This document shows positions 43,088 to 52,575 of a DNA stretch of 64,000 nucleotides, piece by piece. Every line of letters starts with the position of its first letter. Position 1 is the first letter of the stretch. This DNA is from Mumia sp. zg.B17. GTDB lineage: Bacteria; Actinomycetota; Actinomycetes; Propionibacteriales; Nocardioidaceae. A model generated the notes under the pieces. That model had not been told where the DNA came from. It did not search any database and saw nothing but the letters and a program-made list of their open reading frames with translations. The stretch covers positions 62,001 through 126,000 of the forward strand of contig NZ_JAHWCI010000003.1 in the NCBI RefSeq assembly GCF_019550915.1. Direction: 5' to 3'. The translations under genes and the position numbers were made by a program.

Positions 43088-43396
43088 CTATCGGTCCGCC
43101 GCCCGAAGGCCACGCGCCGCCTCGGCGTCCGCCTGCGCAGCGTCTACGGCCGCCGTCGAGAGGCGTGACCCAGCAGCGGTGACCGCGCTCGGGAGCATCC
43201 CCGTCGGACCGGCGACCACAGACTGATAACGCTCCAGCGCCGCCCGGAGTACGGGGTGATGGGCAGCCGGGGGCGCCGCAGCCATGGCGGTCACGAGCGC
43301 CGACGCGGCCGCTGCCGCATCGACGTCGGTCGCCGCGACACGAGCGCCTGCGCCGTGAAGGTCGTCGGGCCGCATCCCCCATGCAGCCGTCGTCAT
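43088..43396 (-). CDS. Small ESX-like helical protein
   Basis: A 102-residue Ala-rich protein (MTTAAWGMRPDDLHGAGARV) with two predicted helices around a central Pro/His stretch (APPAAHHPVL). Size and helix-turn-helix pattern fit WXG100-like or ESX chaperone proteins but no WxG is present. ATG 43396 overlaps the stop of the upstream gene by 4 bp. It ends 35 bp from the convergent lipoprotein. Confidence 0.75.
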   Translation of the reverse strand: MTTAAWGMRPDDLHGAGARVAATDVDAAAAASALVTAMAAAPPAAHHPVLRAALERYQSVVAGPTGMLPSAVTAAGSRLSTAAVDAAQADAEAARGLRAADR

Positions 43397-44064
43397 CGCG
43401 GACCGCCCGCCCCGAGAACCGCCCGCATCCGGGCCCCCGCGGACACGAACGTGTCACCGGCCTCGCCCACCCCTGTGCGCTGCTCGCGTACCGAGGCAAC
43501 GTGCTCCTCCACGAGCCGGTCGACGACGCGCATCGCCGCCTCGTGCTCCTCGCTCCCGACGCCGCCTCCGAAGACGCCCAGAGCACGCGCCGCCTCTGCG
43601 CGAAGCGAGTCTCGATAGTCCTCGATCGTCCCGGCGTAGCTCCCGAGGTCAGCGCCCGCCTGCTCGATGGCCGCGTGATCGACGCGCAGCTGATAGGTCA
43701 TCGCGGCGCTCACACGTTGACCGGTCGGGCGAAGGCCGACGCCAACGCTTCCGTCGAGGACCGGGTCACCGACTGTCGGGCCGAAGCCTGCTCGTCCCCC
43801 CGCGACCGCGTGGCGCTCGGCGGTCACTGCGCGTCGCGCCTGCTCGGCAATCTGACGCGCCAGCAGCGTGTGGTTGCCCACAGAGACCTGCGCGACATCC
43901 TGGAAGGCCGATCCAGCCGCGCCCTTGAAGCCGGCCTGGGCGCCCGCCATCCGAGAGAGGTGCTGCCGCGCGGTGCCGACGTTGTCCTCGGCTGTCGCCT
44001 GATAGCCCCGCCCCGACCGGGACAGCAGCCCGACCTCCTCGAGGTTCACGATCTGGTTGCTCAT
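43393..44064 (-). CDS. Tandem WXG100-like ESX protein
   Basis: A 223-residue protein made of two helical halves: residues 1-100 with ARQHLSRMAGAQAGFKGAAG (Phe in place of the Trp of WxG), and residues ~125-223 with VDHAAIEQAGADLGSYAGTI and VVDRLVEEHVASVREQ. The linker is Gly/Val-rich. It could fold as a fused EsxA-EsxB-type hairpin pair. ATG 44064 (MSNQIVNLEEVGLLSRSG) is chosen because the longer ORF is antisense-like. It is coupled to the 102-residue gene. Confidence 0.75.
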   Translation of the reverse strand: MSNQIVNLEEVGLLSRSGRGYQATAEDNVGTARQHLSRMAGAQAGFKGAAGSAFQDVAQVSVGNHTLLARQIAEQARRAVTAERHAVAGGRAGFGPTVGDPVLDGSVGVGLRPTGQRVSAAMTYQLRVDHAAIEQAGADLGSYAGTIEDYRDSLRAEAARALGVFGGGVGSEEHEAAMRVVDRLVEEHVASVREQRTGVGEAGDTFVSAGARMRAVLGAGGPR

Positions 44065-44157
44065 GCTCACTCCGTCCTGGCCGTGCGGCCGTGCTCGTTC
44101 GACGGGAGCCACGCTAGCCAGATCCGTTCCCGGCCCGCGGACGTCGTCCACAGGCCT

Positions 44158-44718
44158 TCAGGCGAGCGCGTTGAGCCGCACCTCGTACGCCCGCGCGTCG
44201 ACGACGGCCTTCTGGAGCGTGACGAACTTGGGGTCACCGACCTCGAGCCAACGCTGCGCGGGCACCAGCGGCGTACGGCCGTCGCACTGCTCGAGCACCG
44301 CCGCGAACAGCGGCCGGTCTCCCCCACCGAAGACGAGGCTGCCCTCCGGGACGATCCGGCGTACGACCTCGGCGCACGCCTCCACCAGCGCGTCGGCCTG
44401 GTTGGCGCGCCGCCGCGCGTAGCGCTGCTGGCTCCAGCCACCCGCCTTGGTCTGACCCTGGACGTAGCGCGTCCCGGTCTTGTGAGCCGCGAGCGCCCCG
44501 CCCTCGACAGAGCCGACGGCATAGCCGCCGCGCCGCACGAGCACGATCCCGAAGTCGCCGGGAGGCTCCGCCCCGTCGTACGCGGCCTCCGCGCCGTCGG
44601 GCGACTGCAGCGTGACGCCCGTGCCGTCACGCACGACGACCGGCTCGCCGTGCCGGGCGGAGAAACGCTCCACCCAGCCAGCGAGCCGGTCGTGCGGGAC
44701 GAGGACGGTCCTGGTCAC
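44158..44718 (-). CDS. acVLRF1-type peptidyl-tRNA hydrolase
   Basis: A 186-residue protein with the actinobacterial VLRF1 signature: an RNase-H/eRF1-like domain with GGWSQQRYARRRANQ, where the Gln would hydrolyse peptidyl-tRNA, then VFGGGDRPLFAAVL. VLRF1-type factors release nascent chains on stalled 50S ribosomes. The start is GTG 44718, two bases after the stop of the SufT-like gene, so it is the last member of the suf transcript. Confidence 0.88.
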   Translation of the reverse strand: MTRTVLVPHDRLAGWVERFSARHGEPVVVRDGTGVTLQSPDGAEAAYDGAEPPGDFGIVLVRRGGYAVGSVEGGALAAHKTGTRYVQGQTKAGGWSQQRYARRRANQADALVEACAEVVRRIVPEGSLVFGGGDRPLFAAVLEQCDGRTPLVPAQRWLEVGDPKFVTLQKAVVDARAYEVRLNALA

Positions 44719-44720
44719 CC

Positions 44721-45101
44721 TCAGACGTTGAAGCCGAGGGCGCGAAGCATCTCGCGGCCGTCGTCGGTGATCTTGTCCGGGCCCCACGGCGGCATCCACA
44801 CCCAGTTGATGCGGAAGTCGTTGACGATGCCCTCCAGCGCCTGCCGGGTCTGGTCCTCGATGACGTCGGTCAGCGGGCACGCCGCCGAGGTCAGCGTCAT
44901 GTCGATCACGGCATTGTTGGCCGGGTCGACCTCGACGTCGTAGACGAGGCCGAGATCGACGACGTTGATGCCGAGCTCGGGGTCGACCACGTCCTTCATC
45001 GCCTCGTTGACGTCCTCGGGCGTGGTCACGCTCTTGCCCACCGGGGTGAGATCGACCTCGGGAAGGTCGTCGGTGGTCTGGCTCGGTGCGGTGTCGCTCA
45101 T
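44721..45101 (-). CDS. SufT-like metal-sulfur cluster assembly factor (DUF59/MIP18)
   Basis: A 126-residue protein with an N-terminal extension and a MIP18-family domain: VVDPELGINVVDLGLVYD and MTLTSAACPLTDVIEDQ (reactive Cys in AACPL) and WVWMPPWGPDKIT. It probably helps deliver Fe-S clusters. ATG 45101 overlaps sufU by 4 bp. No radical or regulatory motif is seen. Confidence 0.93.
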   Translation of the reverse strand: MSDTAPSQTTDDLPEVDLTPVGKSVTTPEDVNEAMKDVVDPELGINVVDLGLVYDVEVDPANNAVIDMTLTSAACPLTDVIEDQTRQALEGIVNDFRINWVWMPPWGPDKITDDGREMLRALGFNV

Positions 45102-45553
45102 CGGATCTCCTGGCTCTCCTGCGCGGCGGCCTGGGCCGTCGCGTCCTTCCATGCCATCCACGACAGCAGCGCACACTTCACCCGGGCGGGGAACTGCGCC
45201 ACCCCCGCGAAGGCGATGCCGTCCTCGAGCACGTCCTCGTTGGGCTCGACCTGTCCGCGGCCCTGCATCAGGGTCTGGAACTCGTCGAGCACCGCCAGCC
45301 CTTCAGCAACCGTCTTGCCGACGACGAGGTCGTTGAGCACCGACGCCGACGCCTGGCTGATCGAGCAGCCCTCGGCGTCGTACGAGACGTCGGCGACCCG
45401 GTCACCGTCGAGGTGCACGCGCAGCGTGATCTCGTCGCCGCAGGTCGGGTTGACGTGGTGGACCTCAGCCTCGTACGGGTCGCGCAGTCCGCTGCCGTGC
45501 GGCTTCTTGTAGTGGTCGAGAATGATCTCCTGGTACAGGGCGTCCACGTTCAT
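45098..45553 (-). CDS. sufU: Fe-S scaffold / sulfurtransferase SufU
   Basis: A 151-residue SufU protein with the three zinc-binding Cys of the family: C38 (NPTCGDE), C63 (EGCSIS) and C127 (VKCALL). SufU accepts sulfur from SufS. ATG 45553 is favoured by the AAGGTGG at 10 nt; GTG 45562 would overlap the sufS stop as GTGA and add three residues. Confidence 0.95.
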   Translation of the reverse strand: MNVDALYQEIILDHYKKPHGSGLRDPYEAEVHHVNPTCGDEITLRVHLDGDRVADVSYDAEGCSISQASASVLNDLVVGKTVAEGLAVLDEFQTLMQGRGQVEPNEDVLEDGIAFAGVAQFPARVKCALLSWMAWKDATAQAAAQESQEIR

Positions 45554-45558
45554 CGTCG

Positions 45559-46817
45559 TCACACCACCTTGAAGTACTTCTGGGTGCGTTCGATTCCCTC
45601 GACCAGGGCATCGATCTCGGCCTGGGTCGTGTAGAGGTAGAACGACGCGCGGGTCGTCGACTGCACACCGAAGCGCCGGTGGGCCGGCTTGGCGCAGTGG
45701 TGACCCGCGCGTACGGCGATGCCGTACGAGTCGAGCAGCTGCGACACGTCGTGCGGGTGCACCCCGTCGACCACGAAGCTCACCGCTCCCCCGCGCTCCA
45801 CGGCCTCGGTCGGCCCCACGATGGTGAGGCCGTCGATCTCGCCGAGCCGCTTCAACGCATACGCGGTGATCTCGCGCTCGTGCGCGGCGACGTTCTCCAT
45901 GCCGAGCGCGCTCAGGTAGTCGGCCGCGGCGCCGAGCCCGACCGCCTGGACGATCGGCGGCGTGCCGGCCTCGAACTTCGCGGGCGGCCGCGCGTACGTC
46001 GAACGCTCCATCGTCACCGTCTCGATCATCTCGCCACCACCGAGGAACGGCGGGAGCTCCTCGAGAAGCGGCATGCGGCCCCAGAGCACGCCGATGCCGG
46101 TCGGACCGACCATCTTGTGGCCGGTGAAGGCGACGAAGTCGGCACCGAGCGCGGTCAGGTCGACGGGCATCTGCGGGACGGCCTGCGACGCGTCGACCAC
46201 GACGACGGCACCGACGGCGTGCGCCCGGGCGATGATGACGTCGAGCGGGCTGACGGTGCCCAGCATGTTGGACACCCACGACACGGACACGATCCGCGTC
46301 CGCTCGTTGATCAGCTCATCGAGCGTCGACAGGTCGAGGCGCCCCTCGTCGGTCAGCCCGAACCACCGCAGCGTCGCGCCCGTCCGCTGCGCCAGCAGCT
46401 GCCACGGGACGATGTTGGAGTGGTGCTCGAGCTCGGTGATCACGATCTCGTCACCGGGCCGCAGCGCGAGGTCACCCTCGGCGTTGCGGTACGCGTTGGC
46501 CACGAGGTTCAGCGCCTCGGACGCGTTCTTGGTGAAGACGACCTCCTCGCGAGAGGGGGCGTTGACGAAGCTCGCGATCGTCGTCCGCGCGTCCTCGAAC
46601 GCCTCGCTCGCCTCCGCGCCCAGCTGGTGCATCGCACGCGCGACGTTGGCGTTATGGCGGAGGTAGTGCTCCGTGATCGCGTCGACGACCTGCGTCGGCT
46701 TCTGCGACGTGTTCGCGCTGTCGAGGTAGACGAGCGGGCGGTCCCCGGCCATGGTCCGACCGAGGATCGGGAAGTCTTCCCGAACCTTCTCGACGTCGTA
46801 TCCGCCGGGGACGCTCA

Positions 46818-46818
<1 letters not shown>
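45559..46818 (-). CDS. sufS: Cysteine desulfurase SufS
   Basis: A 419-residue PLP enzyme that removes sulfur from cysteine for Fe-S assembly. The PLP lysine lies in FTGHKMVGPTG and the active Cys in RAGHHCAKPAH (group II desulfurase). Start ATG 46818 overlaps sufC by one base (TGATG). Confidence 0.96.
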
Positions 46819-47576
<758 letters not shown>

Positions 47577-47606
47577 GTGTGGTGACTCCGTCGTTTCTTG
47601 TGAGGA

Positions 47607-47933
47607 TCAGATGCTGGGGCTGGTCACGTCGACGAGGACGGTCGAGTCCTCGGTGACCTTGCAGGGATAGACCGGCACGGGTTCGGTCGCGGGCAGGTTG
47701 AGCACCTCGCCGGTGCGTGCGTCGAAGCGCGAGCCGTGGAGCCAGCACTCGAGCGTGCAGTCCTCCACCTCCCCCTCCGACAGCGGCACCGCGGCGTGCG
47801 AGCACTCGTCACGGACGGCGAACACCTCGTCACCGCAACGGACGAGAGCGAGGTCGAGGCCCTCGACCTCGACCGCCAGCACTCCCCCGTCAGGGACGTC
47901 GGCGAGCTCCGCCGCGTGCGTGAAGCCGCTCAT
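47607..47933 (-). CDS. Rieske 2Fe-2S ferredoxin of the suf operon
   Basis: A 108-residue Rieske protein. Ligands are C44 and H46 (DECSHAA) and C63 and H66 (ECWLHGSRFD). It resembles ferredoxin subunits of non-heme oxygenases, but here it stands inside the suf operon, the usual place for such a gene in actinobacteria. ATG 47933 is four bases after sufD. It may supply electrons or be a target of the machinery. Confidence 0.93.
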   Translation of the reverse strand: MSGFTHAAELADVPDGGVLAVEVEGLDLALVRCGDEVFAVRDECSHAAVPLSEGEVEDCTLECWLHGSRFDARTGEVLNLPATEPVPVYPCKVTEDSTVLVDVTSPSI

Positions 47934-47937
47934 CGGC

Positions 47938-49149
47938 TCACGCCCCGGCGACCACGTCGGCGACACCGACGTGCTTGGCGAGCTCGGTCTCGACCGTCTG
48001 CAGGAGGCGCTCCTGGATCTCGGGCACCCCCGTACGGCGGATCACGTCGTTGAAGAAGCCGTGCACGACCAGCCGGCGCGCCTCGACCTCGGGGATGCCG
48101 CGGCTCTGCAGGTAGAAGAGGTGCAGGTCGTCGAAGCGGCCGGTCGTCGACGCGTGGCCCGCGCCCTCGATCTCGCCGGTCTCGATCTCGAGGTTGGGCA
48201 CCGAGTCGGCACGCGCCCCGTCGGTCAGGACGAGGTTGTCGTTGCTCTCGTACGTGTTGATGCCGACACCCTCCTTGCGGATCAGCACGTCGCCGATCCA
48301 CACGGTGTGGGCGTCCTTGCCCTGCAGTGCGCCCTTGTACTCGACCTTGCTGCGGCCCTTGGGCTGGTTGTGGTCGACGAAGAGACGGTGCTCGAGGTGC
48401 TGGCCGGCGTCGGCGAAGTAGAGGCCGAGCATGTCGACGTTGCCGCCGGTGCCGGCATACTCCACCGACGCGTTGATCCGGACGAGGTCGCCGCCGAAGC
48501 TGACGAGCACGTGCTTGAGGTTCGCGTCGCGGCCGACGTGCGCGTGGTGGTGCGACACGTGGACGGCGTCGTCGTCCCAGTCCTGGACCGCGACGACCGT
48601 CAGCTGCGCACCGTCGCCGAGGACGATCTCGACGTTCTCGGCCCAGGTGGCCGAGCCGACGTAGTCGATCACCACGGTGGCCCGGGAGAACGGCTCGGCC
48701 GTGATGACGACGTGGCCGGCGCCGGCCTTCTCCGAGCCCGTGCCACGGAACGTCACCCAGGTGGGCTTCGAGGCCACGGTCTCCGCGGGGACCGTCACCG
48801 TGAAGACACGGTCAGACGCCTCCCAAGCTCGGGCGGAGATCCGGTCGACGGGGACGTACGTCGAGGTGCCGCGCACGGTCGAGTCCTCGACGAGGACCGA
48901 CTCGGCACGGACCTCGGGCGCGGCGTCGATCTCGACCTCGTAGTCGTGACCGTCGAGAGGGGCGTCCTTGTGCAGGTCGCGCAGGCGCTTCAGCGGGGTG
49001 AAGCGCCAGATCTCCTCCAGCCCCTTGGGCACCTCGTGGTCGGCGGGGTCGAACGACCCCTCCGGGTGCAGGTGGCTGATGACCTGGGTCTCGACCGGGC
49101 CGGCCAGCGGCCCTGCGGGACGGGTTGTCGTAGTTGTGGGGGCGGTCAC
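47938..49149 (-). CDS. sufD: Fe-S assembly protein SufD
   Basis: A 403-residue SufB/SufD-family protein with an N-terminal helical part and a right-handed β-helix ([32 protein letters not shown]-type repeats). It forms the SufBC2D complex. ATG 49149 overlaps sufB by 4 bp. The N-terminus is Thr-rich (TTTTTRPAG). Confidence 0.95.
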   Translation of the reverse strand: MTAPTTTTTRPAGPLAGPVETQVISHLHPEGSFDPADHEVPKGLEEIWRFTPLKRLRDLHKDAPLDGHDYEVEIDAAPEVRAESVLVEDSTVRGTSTYVPVDRISARAWEASDRVFTVTVPAETVASKPTWVTFRGTGSEKAGAGHVVITAEPFSRATVVIDYVGSATWAENVEIVLGDGAQLTVVAVQDWDDDAVHVSHHHAHVGRDANLKHVLVSFGGDLVRINASVEYAGTGGNVDMLGLYFADAGQHLEHRLFVDHNQPKGRSKVEYKGALQGKDAHTVWIGDVLIRKEGVGINTYESNDNLVLTDGARADSVPNLEIETGEIEGAGHASTTGRFDDLHLFYLQSRGIPEVEARRLVVHGFFNDVIRRTGVPEIQERLLQTVETELAKHVGVADVVAGA

Positions 49150-50603
49150 CCGACGGCACCTTCCATTTGCAGTTCGATCAGACGGTTGAGCTCGAGCGCG
49201 TACTCCATGGGGAGCTCGCGCGCGATGGGCTCGACGAAGCCACGCACGATCATCGCCATCGCCTCGTCCTCCTCCATCCCGCGGCTCATCAGGTAGAAGA
49301 GCTGGTCGTCGCTGACCTTCGAGACGGTGGCCTCGTGGCCCAGCGACACGTCGTCCTCACGGACGTCGACGTACGGGTAGGTGTCGGAGCGGCTGATGTC
49401 GTCGACGAGCAGCGCATCGCACTTGACCGTGGACGCGGAGTGCTCGGCACCCTCCTGGACCTGGAGCAGGCCTCGGTACGACGCGCGGCCGCCGCCACGC
49501 GCCACCGACTTCGAGATGATCGAGCTCGAGGTGTGCGGCGCGGCGTGGACCATCTTGGCGCCGGAGTCCTGGTGCTGGCCCTCGCCCGCGAACGCCAGGG
49601 ACAGCGTCTCGCCACGGGCGTGCTCGCCCATCAGGTAGATGGCGGGGTACTTCATGGTCACCTTGGAGCCGATGTTGCCGTCGACCCACTCCATGGTCGC
49701 GCCCTCTTCGCAGATGGCGCGCTTGGTGACCAGGTTGTAGACGTTGTTGGACCAGTTCTGGATCGTCGTGTAGCGGCAGCTGCCGCCCTTCTTGACGATG
49801 ATCTCGACGACCGCGGAGTGCAGCGAGTCGGTCTTGTAGATCGGCGCCGTGCAGCCCTCGACGTAGTGGACGTGCGCGCCCTCGTCGACGATGATCAGCG
49901 TCCGCTCGAACTGGCCCATGTTCTCGGTGTTGATCCGGAAGTAGGCCTGCAGCGGGATGTCGACGTGGACGCCCTTGGGCACGTAGATGAACGACCCGCC
50001 GGACCAGACGGCCGAGTTGAGCGCGGAGAACTTGTTGTCGCCGACCGGGATCACGGTGGCGAAGTACTCCTGGAACAGCTCCGGGTGCTCCTTGAGCGCC
50101 GTGTCGGTGTCGAGGAAGATGACGCCCTGCTCCTCCAGGTCCTCACGGATCTGGTGGTAGACGACCTCGGACTCGTACTGCGCGGCGACGCCGGCAACGA
50201 GACGCTGCTTCTCGGCCTCGGGGATGCCGAGCCGGTCGTACGTGTTCTTGATGTCCTCGGGGAGCTCCTCCCACGAGGTCGCCTGCTTCTCGGTGGAGCG
50301 GACGAAGTATTTGATGTTGTCGAAGTCGATGTCCGACAGGTCCGCCCCCCACGTGGGCATGGGCTTGCGGCCGAAGAGCTTGAGGCCCTTCATCCGCAGG
50401 TCGAGCATCCACTGGGGCTCGTCCTTGCGGGACGAGATGTCGCGGACGACGTCCTCGTTGAGCCCACGCTTGGCGGTGGCACCCGCGATGTCCGGGTCGG
50501 CCCAGCCGAAGTCGTAGCGGCCCAGGCCCTCGAGCTCGGGGTTGGCCTGCTCGATGGCGTTGGGCGCAGAGCCGCTGACGCCGGTGTCCGGTGTGGTGGT
50601 CAT
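49146..50603 (-). CDS. sufB: Fe-S assembly scaffold SufB
   Basis: A 485-residue protein, the scaffold on which the nascent cluster is built. Typical segments are [20 protein letters not shown], the core [19 protein letters not shown] and the C-terminal [19 protein letters not shown]. It overlaps the sufR stop by 4 bp, so regulator and machinery share one transcript. Confidence 0.97.
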   Translation of the reverse strand: MTTTPDTGVSGSAPNAIEQANPELEGLGRYDFGWADPDIAGATAKRGLNEDVVRDISSRKDEPQWMLDLRMKGLKLFGRKPMPTWGADLSDIDFDNIKYFVRSTEKQATSWEELPEDIKNTYDRLGIPEAEKQRLVAGVAAQYESEVVYHQIREDLEEQGVIFLDTDTALKEHPELFQEYFATVIPVGDNKFSALNSAVWSGGSFIYVPKGVHVDIPLQAYFRINTENMGQFERTLIIVDEGAHVHYVEGCTAPIYKTDSLHSAVVEIIVKKGGSCRYTTIQNWSNNVYNLVTKRAICEEGATMEWVDGNIGSKVTMKYPAIYLMGEHARGETLSLAFAGEGQHQDSGAKMVHAAPHTSSSIISKSVARGGGRASYRGLLQVQEGAEHSASTVKCDALLVDDISRSDTYPYVDVREDDVSLGHEATVSKVSDDQLFYLMSRGMEEDEAMAMIVRGFVEPIARELPMEYALELNRLIELQMEGAVG

Positions 50604-51307
50604 CGGGTGGTCCTCTCGTCGGTCGTGAGGGCTGTTGTCGTCGTGACGTCGGCCGGGGTGTCAGGGATGTAGGTGGTGCACACGCCGTCGCCGTGGGCGA
50701 TGGTGGCAAGGCGTTGCACGTGGTGTCCCAACATCCGCGCGAACGCTTCTGTTTCCGCTTCGCAGAGCTCGGGAAACTCGGCCGCGACGTGAGCGACCGG
50801 ACAGTGGTGCTGGCAGACCTGGGTGCCTCCGGGGGCTCGCCGCACGCTGGCGGCGAACCCGTCCTCGGCAAGGGCGTCGGCAAGCACCTCGGGGCGCTGC
50901 GCCGGCGCAGTGTCTTCGATGAGTGGCAGGAGGCGACGCTCGAGCTCCTCGCCGCGACGTCGCGCGAACGCCACGACGGCGTCCTCGCCGACGGTCTCGG
51001 CAAGGAAGCGCAGCGCGCTCAGTGCCAGGTCGTCGTAGTCCTGCTCGAACGCCTCGCGACCCTCGTCGGTGAGGGCGAACGCCTTCGCCGGACGGCCGCG
51101 TCCACGACGCTGCCCGCGGTCACGGACTGCGGCGATCTCGACGAGCCCCTCCTCGTGAAGGGCGTCGAGATGGCGGCGTACCGCGGCCGGGGTCAGGTCG
51201 AGCCGCTCGGCGAGCTGGACGGCTGTGGACGAGCCCTCGTGCATGATGGTGCGCACCACGCGCTGACGAGTCGAAGACTCGTCAGAAGTGACCCGCACGT
51301 TTTTCAC
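50600..51307 (-). CDS. sufR: SufR-type Fe-S-responsive transcriptional repressor
   Basis: A 235-residue winged-helix regulator: the helix-turn-helix [22 protein letters not shown] (about 30-50) and a C-terminal set of Cys (C165, C169, C182, C210) suited to bind a cluster. It is first in the suf operon, as in mycobacteria and streptomycetes. GTG 51307 is used; GTG 51298 is an alternative. An ACACT-N5-TGTGA site overlaps the start. Confidence 0.93.
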   Translation of the reverse strand: MKNVRVTSDESSTRQRVVRTIMHEGSSTAVQLAERLDLTPAAVRRHLDALHEEGLVEIAAVRDRGQRRGRGRPAKAFALTDEGREAFEQDYDDLALSALRFLAETVGEDAVVAFARRRGEELERRLLPLIEDTAPAQRPEVLADALAEDGFAASVRRAPGGTQVCQHHCPVAHVAAEFPELCEAETEAFARMLGHHVQRLATIAHGDGVCTTYIPDTPADVTTTTALTTDERTTR

Positions 51308-51318
51308 AACACCAGTGT
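51304..51318 (-). promoter_or_regulatory. Probable SufR operator
   Basis: On the minus strand the sequence reads ACACT-GGTGT-TGTGA, matching the ACACT-N5-TGTGA inverted repeat that I recall for mycobacterial SufR. It overlaps the GTG start of sufR. TAATAA at 51323-51328 is a candidate -10, which would place the transcript start within the operator. Confidence 0.65.
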
Positions 51319-51378
51319 GCCCTTATTACCGAAGCGCGTTCAACGAAGGATGTCCTTAGTGACGTCGGTCACCCCTCC

Positions 51379-52209
51379 TCACTCGAAGAACGTCGCTCCT
51401 CCGGGCGGACCGGGCGAGGGTGAGGAGTCGTCGTCGGTGAACGGCTCCCCGCCGCCGAGGGCGCTGCTCAGGTCTGCACCGCCCAGGATCCGGTACGGGA
51501 ACGGCGAGGAGGCCGCGCGGCGTCGCAGCTCGCCGAGGGGCAGGGCATCGCGGCCGGCGACGAGCAGCAGGTTGCCGTGCCTCCGTCCCCGGAGCGTGGC
51601 GGGCTCGGCGCTAACGACGACCTCCGGGAACGTGCTGCGCGCCGCGGCCACCACTCGCCGCAGATAGGCGAAAGGCACCTGGTCGGCGAGGTTGCCGAGC
51701 AGCACTCCCCCGGGCCGCAGCGTCCGGGACACCTCCGCGAAAGCCTCCACCGTCGTGAGCTCGGCCGGCACCACGGGCCCGGCGAAGGCATCCAGGACGA
51801 CGACGTCCGCGTACGCGTCCCGCAGCGCCGCGAGCCCGCTCCGTCCGTCGACCGGACGGACCTTGATCCCGCTGCGAGGCGGCAGTGGCAGACGCTCACG
51901 GACGTACGCGATCAGGGCGGTGTCCGGCTCCAGCACGACCTGCGCCGACTGCGGGCGGGTCGCGGCGACGTACCGGGGAAGCGTCAAGCCGGCGCCGCCG
52001 ACGTGGATGATCGTCAGGCGTTCTGGCGGAGGGCGCAGGAGGTCCAACGTGTCGGCGATGCGCTGGACGTACTCGAAGACCAGCCGTGTCGGGTCGCCCA
52101 GATCGACGTGCGACTGGGCCGCTCCACCGACGCGGAGGGTGAACGAGTCGGGGTGCCCGGGCTCGGGCACGAGCGTGATCGCGCCCCGGCCACCGTCGTC
52201 GTCGCTCAC
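51379..52209 (-). CDS. Spermidine synthase-like methyltransferase-fold protein
   Basis: A 276-residue Rossmann-type protein of the spermidine synthase superfamily: IIHVGGAGLTLPRYVAA (SAM/dcSAM loop), VVLEPDTALIAYV (acidic strand end), ADVVVLDAFAG and TLRPGGVLLGNLAD. Actinobacterial relatives are often called fused or spermidine-synthase-like with no proven polyamine role. ATG 52209 overlaps the ESX-like gene by 4 bp, so it belongs to the transcript from 55062. Confidence 0.85.
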   Translation of the reverse strand: MSDDDGGRGAITLVPEPGHPDSFTLRVGGAAQSHVDLGDPTRLVFEYVQRIADTLDLLRPPPERLTIIHVGGAGLTLPRYVAATRPQSAQVVLEPDTALIAYVRERLPLPPRSGIKVRPVDGRSGLAALRDAYADVVVLDAFAGPVVPAELTTVEAFAEVSRTLRPGGVLLGNLADQVPFAYLRRVVAAARSTFPEVVVSAEPATLRGRRHGNLLLVAGRDALPLGELRRRAASSPFPYRILGGADLSSALGGGEPFTDDDSSPSPGPPGGATFFE

Positions 52210-52556
52210 CGACCCATTATCGGCCGTCCTCCGCTCGTGTTGACCTCGCGGTTCAACCCTGCCGAGGTTTTCTGGGCAGCCGTCGTCTCGTTCGAGGTCG
52301 TCACGCCCGTCGTCGCGCCCTTGCTGGTGTTGGCGCCGAGGCGTTCGACGTCGTGGCTCATGCGGTTCACCGGGGTGACGAGATCGGTCCGGAGGTCCTT
52401 GATCGCCGCGTCGACCACCGCGTCACCGGTCCCGACTGCGGCGTCGAGCGCGCTCAGCAGGCGCGCTCCAGCAGCCCGTGCGTCGGACGCGGTGCCCGTG
52501 ATCTGCCGGCCCGCCTGATAGGTCTCGTCAGGAGAGTCGAATCCATAGGTAACCAT
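52206..52556 (-). CDS. ESX-associated small helical protein, paralogue of 25755
   Basis: A 116-residue protein. Its second half (ANTSKGATTGVTTSNETTA, then LNREVN) repeats that of the gene at 25755-26117. It follows the large cassette relative by 19 bp, so the pair is probably a substrate-partner set for type VII secretion outside the main array. Confidence 0.8.
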   Translation of the reverse strand: MVTYGFDSPDETYQAGRQITGTASDARAAGARLLSALDAAVGTGDAVVDAAIKDLRTDLVTPVNRMSHDVERLGANTSKGATTGVTTSNETTAAQKTSAGLNREVNTSGGRPIMGR

Positions 52557-52575
52557 CAGCGCTCATTCCTCGCTC

